From contig MLAK01000891.1 in NCBI GenBank assembly GCA_001839685.1, positions 6,216 to 49,275 of the forward strand: a stretch of DNA of 43,060 nucleotides, written 5' to 3'. This stretch comes from Tritrichomonas foetus. Lineage: Eukaryota > Parabasalia > Tritrichomonadida > Tritrichomonadidae. Positions 30,717 to 40,292 of this stretch are shown one piece after another. The number at the start of each line of letters is the position of its first letter. Within the stretch, counting starts at the first letter, position 1. The notes below the pieces were generated by a model. It was not told where the DNA came from. It saw only the letters and a program-made list of their open reading frames with translations, and did not search any database. A program made the translations under genes and the position numbers.

Positions 30717-30769
30717 TTTGGTGAGTTCTTTAAAGTCTCGCTCTGCTCGATCAAAAAGAACTCACCAAA
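30717..30769. ncRNA. Perfect 15-bp hairpin, function unknown
   Basis: TTTGGTGAGTTCTTT (30717-30731) and AAAGAACTCACCAAA (30755-30769) are exact complements around a 23-base loop. It lies in a gene-free 1.7-kb gap. It could be a structured RNA, a terminator or a transposon relic. That it is transcribed is not shown. Confidence 0.35.
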
Positions 30770-30840
30770 TGGAAGGAGTGACATGTGAAGTAATATACTA
30801 ATGATATAATAACAATTTATCTCATCGATGCATATGGTTT

Positions 30841-30886
30841 AATTCTTTGAGTTGTTGCTTTATCATTGTGGCACGAGCTGATAATG
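30841..30886 (-). pseudogene. Fossil of the coiled-coil gene N-terminal codons
   Basis: 46 bases match 38372-38417 of the coiled-coil gene with only four differences, and then similarity stops. On the minus strand it reads SARATMIKQQLKEL, against SARAAMKKQQLKEL in the gene. Either a paralogue decayed here or a short piece was copied in. No further coding follows on either side. Confidence 0.6.
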
Positions 30887-31123
30887 ATGTATGAAATGTT
30901 TTGGAATACTAAGTGTATATAAAATGCAAAATCTCGTCATCGAATCAGAATTTGTCATTCATTCCCAAAAGTGAGAATTAGACTTGTTATTAAAGAATAT
31001 ACAAATTAAAAATAGTTTTATCACAAAATAGGGGAAAGAATAGGAAATTAATAGAACAATTAAATTTGCATTAATCTTTTTGTGGAAAAAATAAAGATGT
31101 GATATAAATTTATGAGCTATTTT

Positions 31124-31208
31124 GATTCATTGAACCATTGGAAGAGGCCCTGGTCCACGATCATAGATCCCAAATGCTCGACATGAACTTTGACCTTTAT
31201 TTGACCTT
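31124..31208 (-). ncRNA. Candidate small RNA gene or paired regulatory element, locus A
   Basis: On the minus strand AAGGTCAAATAAAGGTCAAA (31208-31189) is followed after 28 bases by a 37-base block (31160-31124, starting TCGTGGACCAGGGCC). The same two parts occur in the same order on the plus strand at 41101-41217, where the 20-base element is identical and the block is 28 of 37 identical. The block is richer in GC than its surroundings. An RNA gene with an upstream promoter element is one explanation; a repeat or a shared enhancer is another. Confidence 0.35.
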
Positions 31209-31978
31209 TTTTGTAGTTATGAGAACTCCCAAGAAAATGAATTATTCACGATAAATGTCCGAAATTTAGTTAGTGCATACTTTTTATTGCAGCGACATGC
31301 CTTGAACATACACGAAATATTTGAGACAAGATAGCGCCAAATTCGATGATTTCAATCAATTGAAAAAATTGTATGAATCAATCAATTTTTCAAATAAAAT
31401 CTTTGTTCGATAAAAATCAAATACAAATGCGATAAAAGAGAAGTTCCTTGGAAATAGATTTCTCAACATTTTAATCAGGAAAAAAATAGGTATTTAACAA
31501 AATTGCGTTGGTAAGATTTCTCAGAATTTTGTTTAGAAAAATTAAAAGAGCAATTTATATGTCAAGCTATATTTATTTTTCAAGATTCATCAGTATTGCG
31601 TCACAATATACAGGTGTTAGCTCATATCGAAATTAAAATCATCGTTTTGACAATAATTGATCTAAGCTGTGAAATGTGTGAAGATGAATTGATCACTACG
31701 TTCAGAATCCCAACCAAAATTCTGAGCTTCACATTATACTCTTTTTAATAATTAAAATATCGGGAAATTTTGTATTGTAGCATGGAGAATTATGCAATTA
31801 AATGTAATTATTGATTTCTATATTATATAATATTAAATTATGGTTTCCATATATCTATTATTAATCGAGATACTTATTATTCTTTTCTGAGAAGGAATTG
31901 AAAATATTATCAAAAAATTGAAATGTATTGAATTAATTGAATGATATGATCATTAATTTTCAACATTCCAAAAGTAAC

Positions 31979-34900
31979 ATGATTTTTCAACTTTTATTCG
32001 GGTATTGTATTATAATAAAGTCAGCTGCCAAATCAAAGCAGATGATGAAATCTGTGAAAGAAGGGAACAAAAAAAGACAGATTTATTTTGGAAATCCAAT
32101 TGAAACAAGAGATGAAGAAGTAGCTCCAGAAAACTTTGAAGTTATTAAAGATGATTCTAAGAGAATTTATAGAAACGAAAATAAAAATACATATAGCGTT
32201 TATATTAATGGTTGCCATTTCCAAAACTTCGACCAGAACCCACAAAAATCTGGAGGAGCTATTTATTTATATCGTACAGGTGTTCGATGTGTTGATAGTA
32301 AGTTTAATAATTGTTTATCTAAATCATCCGGAGGAGCTGTTTATGTCATGGTTGGTAATGGAAACAATAATCGTTCAGCTCTAGTATGTGAATATATACG
32401 ATGCATTTTCCATGATTGTAAATCAGAAGCAGGAGGAGGACTTTTCATCTGGGGTAACGGTCGAGATGTTCTCCCATTTGTTAATGATTGTATATTTTAT
32501 AAAAATGAAGGAGGTCTTAAAAAAGCTTCAGAAGGAGATGAAGGATCAGTCTCTTCTGGTGGAGGTGGTCTTTTAATTCAAGGTCATCATAGTATAGTTC
32601 AAAACAGCAAATTTTATGAAAACAAAGGAATTGGATGTAATATTTTAATTTATGGAGATACAGGAGGATCAATTGATCAAATTAAGCCACATCAAATTAT
32701 TAATTGTACTTTAACTATTTTAACTGATGAATATACAAGTAGTTCATTGTTTTATGCAGGAAGTAAAAAATCTACACTTCCATTGGAAATTATTTCATGT
32801 ATATTTGATGGTACTATTACAGACACAGCAGATCTTAAGAAATATCAAATTAACACAAATAAAACTGCAAGCAGGATTGTTAAAATCACATTTGAAAACA
32901 CTTTTATTTGTACAGGACGAGATTCCGCAGTTGAAGAAGGCTTTGATGAAAAAGATATTATTGAAAGTGGACTTATTTTTGAATGCCCAAATTCAACTGA
33001 TCCAACAGAACCAGTTCAACCAAGTGAAAATCCAACAGAGCCAATTCAACCAACTGAAAAGCCAACAGAAAACCCACCAAAGCCAGGAGATTTAACACCT
33101 CTCGAATGTGGTAAAGCTGTTCGAAAAGAAGATGGCCAATCAACATATAGTTTCTATATTGACGATTGTGAATTTTCAGGATTTTCATCAAGTGGCTCAT
33201 CAAATGGTGGAGCTATTTGTTTGAAGAATTATGGACTTCGATGTTTGAATAGTCGATTTTCATCATGTGAAAGTAAAGAAGGTAAAGGTGGTGCTATTTT
33301 CCATCAAATTGGAGCAGTTAGTTCTCAGAATACGACTGAATATGTTATGGAATATTATAATTGTAATTTTACTAGTTGTACAGCAGTTGCAGGAGGAGGA
33401 TTATATTTATATAACACTAAATCAACTAACTATATTTATGTTACGAAATGTACTTTTAATAATAATCGAGCCACTAAAACAGATAGTTCAGGAGATGATG
33501 AAGCTAATGCCAATGTTGGAGGAGGAGGACTTCATTTCCAAGGATTTCATGCAACAATTTCTAATTGTATATTTTCTGATAATTTTGGTATTGGAAGTAA
33601 TATTTTAATTAGCATGAATGATAAAGGTCAAATTCAAGATACAAAACTTATTAATTGTAATCTTACACTGAAAGGAAGTAATGATGCTAAAAGTTCATTA
33701 TATTATTCTGCAGGTAAGAATGCCGATAAAGGTCTTTTCATTAAATCATGTATTTTTGATGGTAGTGTTAATGAAGAATCATATCAAATCAATACTAATT
33801 CAGAAAAGGATAACAATCCTATGATTCGATTTGAAGGAACATATATTTGTACAGGCGAATATCGAGTTATTGAAGGAGGATTTACTACTAATATTCCTAA
33901 AGATGGACTTATTTTTGAATGTTCAAATTCAACTGATCCAACAGAAAAACCAACGAAACCAATTGATCCATCTCAAACTGCCAATCCATCTAATGTTCCA
34001 CATGAACTTACTTGTCATGATAATGAACGTTGTGATTTTGGAGAAGGTACAGTCGAAAATACAACCAAAGTTATTATTGAAAAATCCAAATTTTCTAAAA
34101 TCCATGGTGACTCTGATGGTGGCGCAGTCTTTATCTCAGGATACAGCTTTTCATGCACCAAATCCAAATTCGAAGATTGCAGCAGTAAAAACCAAGGTGG
34201 TGCCATTTATCTGAAACTTGGTCTTCGAAAATATGAAAAAGATCTTCATGCCGAAATTGCAGACAGTATTTTCAAAGATTGTAAAGCTAAAGGAGGAGCT
34301 GGAATATTTGCACATAGTACTGTTGCAGGAAGATTAATTTATATTAATAAATGTGAATTCGAAAACAATGAAGCAGTCAACATGTCAAAGAGTGATGATG
34401 CTTCTATTTTGACATCAGAATCTAGTGATATCAACATTGGAGGTGGTGGTATCTTCTTTGTAACAAATGGTGGTTTTGTCGAAAATTGTGTATTCAAAGA
34501 TAACAAAGGAATTGGTGCAGATATGATCATATATGTTTCCAATGACATTGATTCTTCTCTTCGCCAACAAACAATCATTCGTAAGTGTAATTTCTACTTC
34601 GAAGGTGATGATGAAAGCCCAAGCAGTATCTATTTAATTAGAAACACCAAAAATGCCATCAATGTTACTCTTCAAGATTGTGTCTTCAAAGGTGAAATTT
34701 CAATAAAACATGGTATTGTTCCACACTTCATCGATGCAGATGAACTTAAATCACGCTCAGGTTTACTAGTTCTTAAAGATGTTTATTTCTGTGGATTTGA
34801 TGAAGAACAAGCATTCCAAGGAAATGTGTCAAATTATATCAATGTTAGTGAATCTTCTTATTTCTTTGATTGCACTAATTTACCAAATGATAAAGAAAGT

Positions 34901-35188
34901 GAAACTGGCCTTTCAAAAGGTGGAAAAGTCGCAATTGCAATCGTAATCCCACTTGTTGTTATTGCAGTCATCATAGTTGTTGTTATCTTTCTTGTATTCA
35001 AGAAGAAGAACACTAAAATGACCCAAGAAGAACCAACCAACGAACTTAGTGAAACATTCCAATCATCAACAGACTTCTATGCTTCTCAAGGATCTGAAAA
35101 CAACCCAATTGGCTTCACCAGTAATATGGAAGAACAAGATCCATTCATGAGAGAGTTTGAAGAAGCATCAAATGTTTCCCCAGTATAA
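31979..35188 (+). CDS. Pmp-like (polymorphic membrane protein type) surface protein
   Basis: About 1070 residues, a type I membrane protein of the Pmp-like family expanded in trichomonads and linked there to the cell surface and adhesion. A signal peptide (MIFQLLFGYCIII) is followed by three related units of about 280-310 residues, each with GGA-I/V-Y and GGGG-L/I motifs and cysteine pairs (SGGAIYLYRTGVRC, NGGAICLKNYGLRC, DGGAVFISGYSFSC), expected to form right-handed beta-helix coils. Pro/Thr-rich linkers (TEPVQPSENPTEPIQPTEKP) separate units. A single span (VAIAIVIPLVVIAVIIVVVI) precedes a roughly 60-residue tail with NNPIGF and QDPF, which may act in endocytic sorting. I prefer the ATG at 31979 because it starts the signal peptide; ATG 31946 is the alternative. 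Adhesion is inferred from the family. Confidence 0.9.
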   Translation: MIFQLLFGYCIIIKSAAKSKQMMKSVKEGNKKRQIYFGNPIETRDEEVAPENFEVIKDDSKRIYRNENKNTYSVYINGCHFQNFDQNPQKSGGAIYLYRTGVRCVDSKFNNCLSKSSGGAVYVMVGNGNNNRSALVCEYIRCIFHDCKSEAGGGLFIWGNGRDVLPFVNDCIFYKNEGGLKKASEGDEGSVSSGGGGLLIQGHHSIVQNSKFYENKGIGCNILIYGDTGGSIDQIKPHQIINCTLTILTDEYTSSSLFYAGSKKSTLPLEIISCIFDGTITDTADLKKYQINTNKTASRIVKITFENTFICTGRDSAVEEGFDEKDIIESGLIFECPNSTDPTEPVQPSENPTEPIQPTEKPTENPPKPGDLTPLECGKAVRKEDGQSTYSFYIDDCEFSGFSSSGSSNGGAICLKNYGLRCLNSRFSSCESKEGKGGAIFHQIGAVSSQNTTEYVMEYYNCNFTSCTAVAGGGLYLYNTKSTNYIYVTKCTFNNNRATKTDSSGDDEANANVGGGGLHFQGFHATISNCIFSDNFGIGSNILISMNDKGQIQDTKLINCNLTLKGSNDAKSSLYYSAGKNADKGLFIKSCIFDGSVNEESYQINTNSEKDNNPMIRFEGTYICTGEYRVIEGGFTTNIPKDGLIFECSNSTDPTEKPTKPIDPSQTANPSNVPHELTCHDNERCDFGEGTVENTTKVIIEKSKFSKIHGDSDGGAVFISGYSFSCTKSKFEDCSSKNQGGAIYLKLGLRKYEKDLHAEIADSIFKDCKAKGGAGIFAHSTVAGRLIYINKCEFENNEAVNMSKSDDASILTSESSDINIGGGGIFFVTNGGFVENCVFKDNKGIGADMIIYVSNDIDSSLRQQTIIRKCNFYFEGDDESPSSIYLIRNTKNAINVTLQDCVFKGEISIKHGIVPHFIDADELKSRSGLLVLKDVYFCGFDEEQAFQGNVSNYINVSESSYFFDCTNLPNDKESETGLSKGGKVAIAIVIPLVVIAVIIVVVIFLVFKKKNTKMTQEEPTNELSETFQSSTDFYASQGSENNPIGFTSNMEEQDPFMREFEEASNVSPV

Positions 35189-35421
35189 TTTTTATTTCAT
35201 ATTCATATTAAAATAATCCATAAAACTTCACTTATTTATATTTATATATATATTTCCTTTCCACGTAAATTTACTGATTTTCGAATTATTTACTCATATT
35301 TTTTCTTGTAATTATTAATATTTCAATAAAAATTCAAAGGAGAAAAAAAATTTTTTTTTACGATATTGAGGTGTTTATTAAATATTATTGGATTCAAAAA
35401 CTTTAGGGAAAAAAAATAAAT

Positions 35422-38400
35422 TTAAGCAGATGTCATAAGGACTTGCGCGACGGCGTCTTCGGTCGTCTGGTTGTCCCTAGCTGCAACAATTCTTCTTACA
35501 GCAGCATCACTCTTTGTAAGGCGTGTAAGTTCATCACGTGCGTTTTCAATGACATTACGGAATGATTTCTCATCAATGGATGTGTTAGCGTTGAAGAACA
35601 TCTTGAATGCTTCAGCACCATATCCACAAAGTTTACGTTTCTCTTGTTCTAATTTTTGGCGTTCTTCATTCATCTTTTGTGACATTTCGCTTTCATAAGC
35701 AATTCTCTTAGCAGTATAGTTAGTTTCTAATAACTTCCTTTCGCGGTCAACTTTAGCAAGAAGTGATTTCATTTCATTTTCAATCTTGATCTTTTGTTTC
35801 TTAAGAATATTGCATTCGTTTCGAACAATAGCCATTTGTTTCTCATTTTCAGCAACAACTGTAGCCATTCTTTCAACATCTGAGCGGTGCTTAGCACATT
35901 GTTCTGTTAATTCATCAATGGCACATTGATATGTTTCAGTAAGTTGCTTCTTCTCTTTTTCTAATCTTTGAGCTGTAGCTTCAGATTGTTCAACAAGTTG
36001 ACGGTTTAATTCGTTGATTTCACGTTCTTTAGAAGCAAGTGACCTCTTTTGTGTTTCAACCTTTTGTTCAAGTTCTTGAACATGTTCAGCTTGTTCATTA
36101 TATTCTTCAACCAATTCTGTGTATGTTTGTTGTAAAGATTGATATTGATTATTAAGTTCGTTCATCTTTTCTGTGTGTTCTTGAATTATCTTGTTAATAA
36201 CTTCAGCTTCACGTTTCTTATAACATTCTTCACTCTTGGCAAGTTCACGTGTAGCTTCTAATAATTCACTTTGTAAGTGTGAATTTTCGCTCTTTAAGCT
36301 TGCATTGCTCTTTTCGAGTTGATTGACTGTTGCTGTGCAACCTGTAAGCTTGTTTGTAAGATCTTCAATTCTGGAAGCATTTTCATTCTTCATGTTCTCA
36401 CTGGCTTGAGCAAGTTCACGAAGATCACGCCTCAATTTCTTGAGTTTGCTTGTCTTGTTGGAAATTTCTTCGCATTGAGAAATAAGTTGATTCTTCATGT
36501 CTGTAATTTGAACAAGTGGATCTTCATTTCCTGTTGGGAAGTTTTGATCAAGGTGAGCAACAATTTCTTGAAGGCGATCACTTTGATGCTTCATATCATC
36601 AAACTTGACACGGAACTTGGCAACACTGTTCAATAATCTGGCACCACCATTTAATTTGAAGAAGTCTTCAATTGTTGTTGGTTGGTCACAAATAGCAATT
36701 GATAAATCAACAATGAATTTGTTGAATGATTCTGATAAGAATTGATTTTCTTTGGTTGTATCATCAAGTGCTATTTGAATTTCTTTAAGTGATTGGCTAA
36801 GATGAGCATGTATAGCCCTGAAGCAAGATTGAATCTTTGTAACTGGTTGAAGGGATGGGTTTGAAGCAATCTTTTGGATGCAGGCTGATAAAACACCATC
36901 AAATTCTGGGCACCTGAATGAATCAGCTGGTAAAAAGTCTTCTGCTGTTAATGGTCTCTTAGATTCAACTTTTGAACGATAGTCAGCAAAGTCTTCATTA
37001 ACTTTACGTGTTTGCTCAATTGAAGCATCAAGCTTGGTGTTCAATGTAGCAATATCACGTTCTTGTTTTTCGATAAGTTTCTTTTGTTTGTCATTAGCTT
37101 GGTTCAATGAAAGGAGTTTGGACTTTTGCTCTTCAATGACTCTTTGGTATTTAACAACATTTGGTGCTGGTTTTGGCATTTGAATTGGTTCTGTTGAAGC
37201 TTGTTGTTTAGTATGAAGAGCATTTCTTAATGTTTCAATTTCAGCATTAGAAGCATCCTTTAATGTATTCAAGGTTGTGATTTCAGCTTGAGCCTTTTCA
37301 ATTTGCATCTTCAAATTGAGATTATTTGTTTCTGATTCAACAATTAAACGTTGTTGATCATCAATTTTCTTGTTTTGCAATTCAAGTTTTTCTGTGAGTT
37401 CATCAACTTCTTGAACAAGGTTGTTGATTCTTTCAACATCTTCTTGTAAGGATTTGCTCTTTTGAACTTTGGGCAAGTTGTTTTGGGATTGGATGATGAT
37501 TGGTTGTTGTTGTTGTTGGAGTGGTTGTTGAACTTGGATTGGCTGTTGAACAACTTGAACAGCACGAGCTTGAGCCAATTCTGTCTTGAGACTCTCAATT
37601 GACTTTTCAAGTGACGAGATTTTCATGTTTGCTGCATTTTCAGAAGCTGTCTTTTCGTCTGCTGCCAAATTGATCCTTCTTTGAAGTTCAGAAACTTCAG
37701 AAGCATGTTCACAACGTTGCTCAGCTGCATCATGAGCGAGTTTGGCGATTTGGTTTTCAAGGTCTGCTTTTTCATGGCTAGCCGACCTAAGTTTAGTCTT
37801 CAAATGTTTGATTCGCTTTTCAAGCTGTTCAATGTTGCTGTTGCAGTTTTGTTGGATTGGAATTGGCTGAACTTTTGGTGCATTTTCTGGTTTGCTGACT
37901 TGTGGTTTTTCAAAGAAGTTGATAAGATCATCAACTGTGGAAAGTTTTGTGTTGAAGAATCTTTCACCACTTTGAAGAACGCGGTCAATTCTGCCAACAA
38001 TTGTTTTTTGTTGAAGGACATCTTTTTCATGAACAGATTTAACCTTTTCAAGCTCTTCAAGAACTGAATCAAGTTGAGCTTTGGCTTGTTCTTTGACTTT
38101 TTCGATTTCGTTGTTCATGGCATTGATGTTTGTGTCGTTTTGTTGAGAATGGTTCCTCTTTTCTTCACTGAGTCTCTTCGTGAGTTCTTTGTTTGTGGCC
38201 AAAGAAATTTCAAGACGGTGGTCCAAATCTTCCTTTTCTGCTTGTAAAGTGCCGATTTGGGCAAGAAGTTGTTGGTTCTTTTGATGTAAATCTTGGAATT
38301 GGGATGTGATTTCAACAGCTTCTTCGAATTGTGAACGAAGGAGTGAGTTTTCCTTGATTAACTCGTTGTTTAATTCTTTGAGTTGTTGTTTTTTCATTGC

Positions 38401-38499
38401 AGCACGAGCTGATAATGTGGTCATTGATGCATTTGATGATGTTGTAAAACTATCTTGACCGTCGTTGGTGTGGGATGAATCAGAAAGGGATTCAAACAT
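35422..38499 (-). CDS. Long coiled-coil protein
   Basis: A 1025-residue, mostly alpha-helical protein rich in Glu, Gln, Lys and Leu, with heptad patterns over most of its length. It resembles golgins, centrosomal or other cytoskeletal scaffolds in general character only. A Ser/Thr-rich head (residues 1-35) precedes the coil. The block at about 310-340 is Gln-rich (QQPLQQQQQPIIIQ). Residues about 520-680 look more globular (LPADSFRCPEFDGVLSACIQ, TTIEDFFKLNGGARLLNSVA), and the end (about 970-1025) has AFKMFFNANTSIDEKSFRNV. There is no signal or membrane span. TCATAA lies about 15 bases before the ATG. It converges on the Pmp-like gene with 233 bases between. A fragment of its N-terminal coding sequence is found again at 30841-30886. 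Confidence 0.9.
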   Translation of the reverse strand: MFESLSDSSHTNDGQDSFTTSSNASMTTLSARAAMKKQQLKELNNELIKENSLLRSQFEEAVEITSQFQDLHQKNQQLLAQIGTLQAEKEDLDHRLEISLATNKELTKRLSEEKRNHSQQNDTNINAMNNEIEKVKEQAKAQLDSVLEELEKVKSVHEKDVLQQKTIVGRIDRVLQSGERFFNTKLSTVDDLINFFEKPQVSKPENAPKVQPIPIQQNCNSNIEQLEKRIKHLKTKLRSASHEKADLENQIAKLAHDAAEQRCEHASEVSELQRRINLAADEKTASENAANMKISSLEKSIESLKTELAQARAVQVVQQPIQVQQPLQQQQQPIIIQSQNNLPKVQKSKSLQEDVERINNLVQEVDELTEKLELQNKKIDDQQRLIVESETNNLNLKMQIEKAQAEITTLNTLKDASNAEIETLRNALHTKQQASTEPIQMPKPAPNVVKYQRVIEEQKSKLLSLNQANDKQKKLIEKQERDIATLNTKLDASIEQTRKVNEDFADYRSKVESKRPLTAEDFLPADSFRCPEFDGVLSACIQKIASNPSLQPVTKIQSCFRAIHAHLSQSLKEIQIALDDTTKENQFLSESFNKFIVDLSIAICDQPTTIEDFFKLNGGARLLNSVAKFRVKFDDMKHQSDRLQEIVAHLDQNFPTGNEDPLVQITDMKNQLISQCEEISNKTSKLKKLRRDLRELAQASENMKNENASRIEDLTNKLTGCTATVNQLEKSNASLKSENSHLQSELLEATRELAKSEECYKKREAEVINKIIQEHTEKMNELNNQYQSLQQTYTELVEEYNEQAEHVQELEQKVETQKRSLASKEREINELNRQLVEQSEATAQRLEKEKKQLTETYQCAIDELTEQCAKHRSDVERMATVVAENEKQMAIVRNECNILKKQKIKIENEMKSLLAKVDRERKLLETNYTAKRIAYESEMSQKMNEERQKLEQEKRKLCGYGAEAFKMFFNANTSIDEKSFRNVIENARDELTRLTKSDAAVRRIVAARDNQTTEDAVAQVLMTSA

Positions 38500-38513
38500 G
38501 AAAGTTAAAAAAA

Positions 38514-38519
38514 TTATGA
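38514..38519 (-). promoter_or_regulatory. Initiator-like motif of the coiled-coil gene
   Basis: TCATAA on the minus strand, 14 bases before the ATG at 38499, within a T-rich leader. Confidence 0.45.
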
Positions 38520-39422
38520 ATTAATAAACGACAATTTTCGTAATTTTAAACGGCTATGAAAAATTCACAATTTTTTTAATGGTTTTCATTGAATATTTTC
38601 AGAACTACTTTAGAAATTTGATGCATCAATTATTGAAATCGAATAGTTATTATCATGCCCATATAAATTCTATTATCTTGGTGGATATTTTTCATTATGC
38701 AATTTTTATGTTTTAAAATATGTTCTATATAATATAATAATTATGGAAACATTTTGCATATAGTTTTCTCATAGTAAATCATGAGATAAACCAATTTGTA
38801 AGAATAATCAAAACGCCTATTTTTGAGGAAAATAGAAATAGGTGATCCACAATTCAATACCATGTTTTGTGAAAATGTGTATCATGTGATGCATATGGAA
38901 AACAATGATCAGTGTAGTCATTAGATGAAGATCAAATCAAGTTCAAATCGAAATCAGAACATAAAAATAATGAAAAAATATTGTATTAATTTTTCTTCTT
39001 TTAGAATGTTAAATCGAAAAAATCGTTCTTTCATTTCAAGATAAGTATATTCTTGAAAAAAGAGTTAATTCAATGATCACCTGATATTTTAAAATTTATC
39101 GTTTTTTTTATAAAATAGATTTTGAATAATTATGTATCGGATTTTCTCCTCTCTCCGATTTAAATCACTGATTTGATTATGCTCTCATTGTTAAAAAAGT
39201 ATGATCTTAACCCAGTAATAATTACAAGCATTTCATTTGCAGTTATTCAGAAATCCTGAATTCCATTTTCGGCACTTTCAAAGTGACCCTTTGGGGGTTC
39301 CTGCTTTTTTCGGGAAATGGAACAACAAAAGATTGAGTTTCAGATTTAACAAAAGAAAAAGGAAAAGATAGAAAAAATTAATGTTTATCGATAAACCGGT
39401 TTCTCCTTTGTTTTCAAAGTTT
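38520..39422. other. Intergenic gap of 0.9 kb
   Basis: AT-rich. Near 39261-39322 an imperfect stem (TTCCATTTTCGG with CGGGAAATGGAA, 10 of 12) encloses CACTTTCAAAGTG, itself nearly palindromic. Nothing else was recognised. Confidence 0.4.
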
Positions 39423-40292
39423 TTAAAATCCAGCTGCCTTCTTCATCATCTTCTTCTGTGCTTTGCAGAGCTTCTTGTAAGCCTTGTCGCACATTCCGGG
39501 TGGCCTTGGTGGTAAGGAGTATCCTGGATAGCCGTATCCTGGTGCAGCTTGCATGCCCATTGGCTGGGCTGGATATCCCATTGGTGGCTGGCCTGGATAA
39601 GCTGGCTGCATCGGCGGTTGAGTTGGATATCCTGGTTGCATTGGTGGCTGCATAGGTCTAGGCTGTTGTGGGTAACCTGGCTGTTGTGGATATCCCGGCT
39701 GTTGTGGATATCCCATTGGTGGCTGGCCTGGATAGCCTGGCTGCATCTGGGGATGCATTTGTGGCTGTTGTGGGTAGCCTGGCTGCATAGTGGCTGGATA
39801 GCCCATTGGTTGTTGGGGATATCCTGGGGCTTGATACATGCTTGGATTTGATGTCATTGGATAACCACCAGGTTGTCCTGGGAACATCTGTGGGGATGGG
39901 GCGCATGGAACAAAGGCTGGGGCGCCTGCTGGAGCATAATGCAATAATAAGTGAATTTGACCTCCCTTTTTAACACGGCGACATGGAGTCATGCTATACC
40001 ATTGGTCAACTAATTGGCCTTGAGGTAAGGAGCAGACCTGGACTTGAAGGGTGGCCATATCATCATCGAAATTGACATCTTCGTCCCTCATTTTGATGTT
40101 AAGGGATGCTTGTGCTGGATTTGGACACTGGAAGTGAAATTCTTCGCTCCAACGTGGAGTGAGTGTATTTTTACATACGCGCGTTTTTTGGGTTAAGTTG
40201 CAGCTACTGCAAGACACGACACAGTATGGGTCGCTCTTGTAGAGGTCCATTTTTGCGATATCTCTGGCTTCAATGACACGGACGTGAAGCAT
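39423..40292 (-). CDS. C2 domain protein with GYPQQP-rich tail
   Basis: A 289-residue protein with an N-terminal C2 domain (residues 1-125). It has the aspartates for calcium binding: D16 and D21 in [10 protein letters not shown], and the [10 protein letters not shown] loop. The domain has [10 protein letters not shown], typical of C2 folds. A Pro/Gly/Tyr/Gln/Met-rich tail (about 126-262) follows, with many [13 protein letters not shown] and QPGYP units, like annexin VII and other calcium-linked proteins. The end is basic ([21 protein letters not shown]). It probably attaches to membranes when calcium rises, and the tail may promote self-association or protein contacts; both are family inference. 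Base composition in the tail is unusually GC-rich for this window. The upstream sequence has TTCAAAC before the ATG. Tandem repeats in the tail could vary between strains. Confidence 0.9.
   Translation of the reverse strand: MLHVRVIEARDIAKMDLYKSDPYCVVSCSSCNLTQKTRVCKNTLTPRWSEEFHFQCPNPAQASLNIKMRDEDVNFDDDMATLQVQVCSLPQGQLVDQWYSMTPCRRVKKGGQIHLLLHYAPAGAPAFVPCAPSPQMFPGQPGGYPMTSNPSMYQAPGYPQQPMGYPATMQPGYPQQPQMHPQMQPGYPGQPPMGYPQQPGYPQQPGYPQQPRPMQPPMQPGYPTQPPMQPAYPGQPPMGYPAQPMGMQAAPGYGYPGYSLPPRPPGMCDKAYKKLCKAQKKMMKKAAGF

Larger units (their letters stand above)
30176..31945. other. Divergent intergenic gap of 1.8 kb
   Basis: Lies between the starts of the ankyrin-RING and Pmp-like genes. It contains the 15-bp hairpin, the coiled-coil fossil and the shared element A described separately. 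A 96-residue open frame at 30498-30788 overlaps the hairpin and has poor coding character. Confidence 0.6.

Noticed and set aside
30498..30788. 96-residue hydrophobic open frame
   Set aside because: It overlaps the perfect hairpin, lacks a nearby initiator and has a composition expected from AT-rich noncoding DNA.
32136..34214. Several extra open frames on both strands inside the Pmp-like gene
   Set aside because: They arise from repetitive GGA and CAA-rich codons read in other frames; the main frame has the signal peptide, repeats and membrane span.
35471..38315. Short frames on both strands over the coiled-coil gene
   Set aside because: Shadows of a 1025-codon frame with consistent heptad character.
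39549..39906. Trp-rich plus-strand frame and a second minus-strand frame over the C2-GYP tail
   Set aside because: Out-of-frame readings of the GYPQQP repeats.
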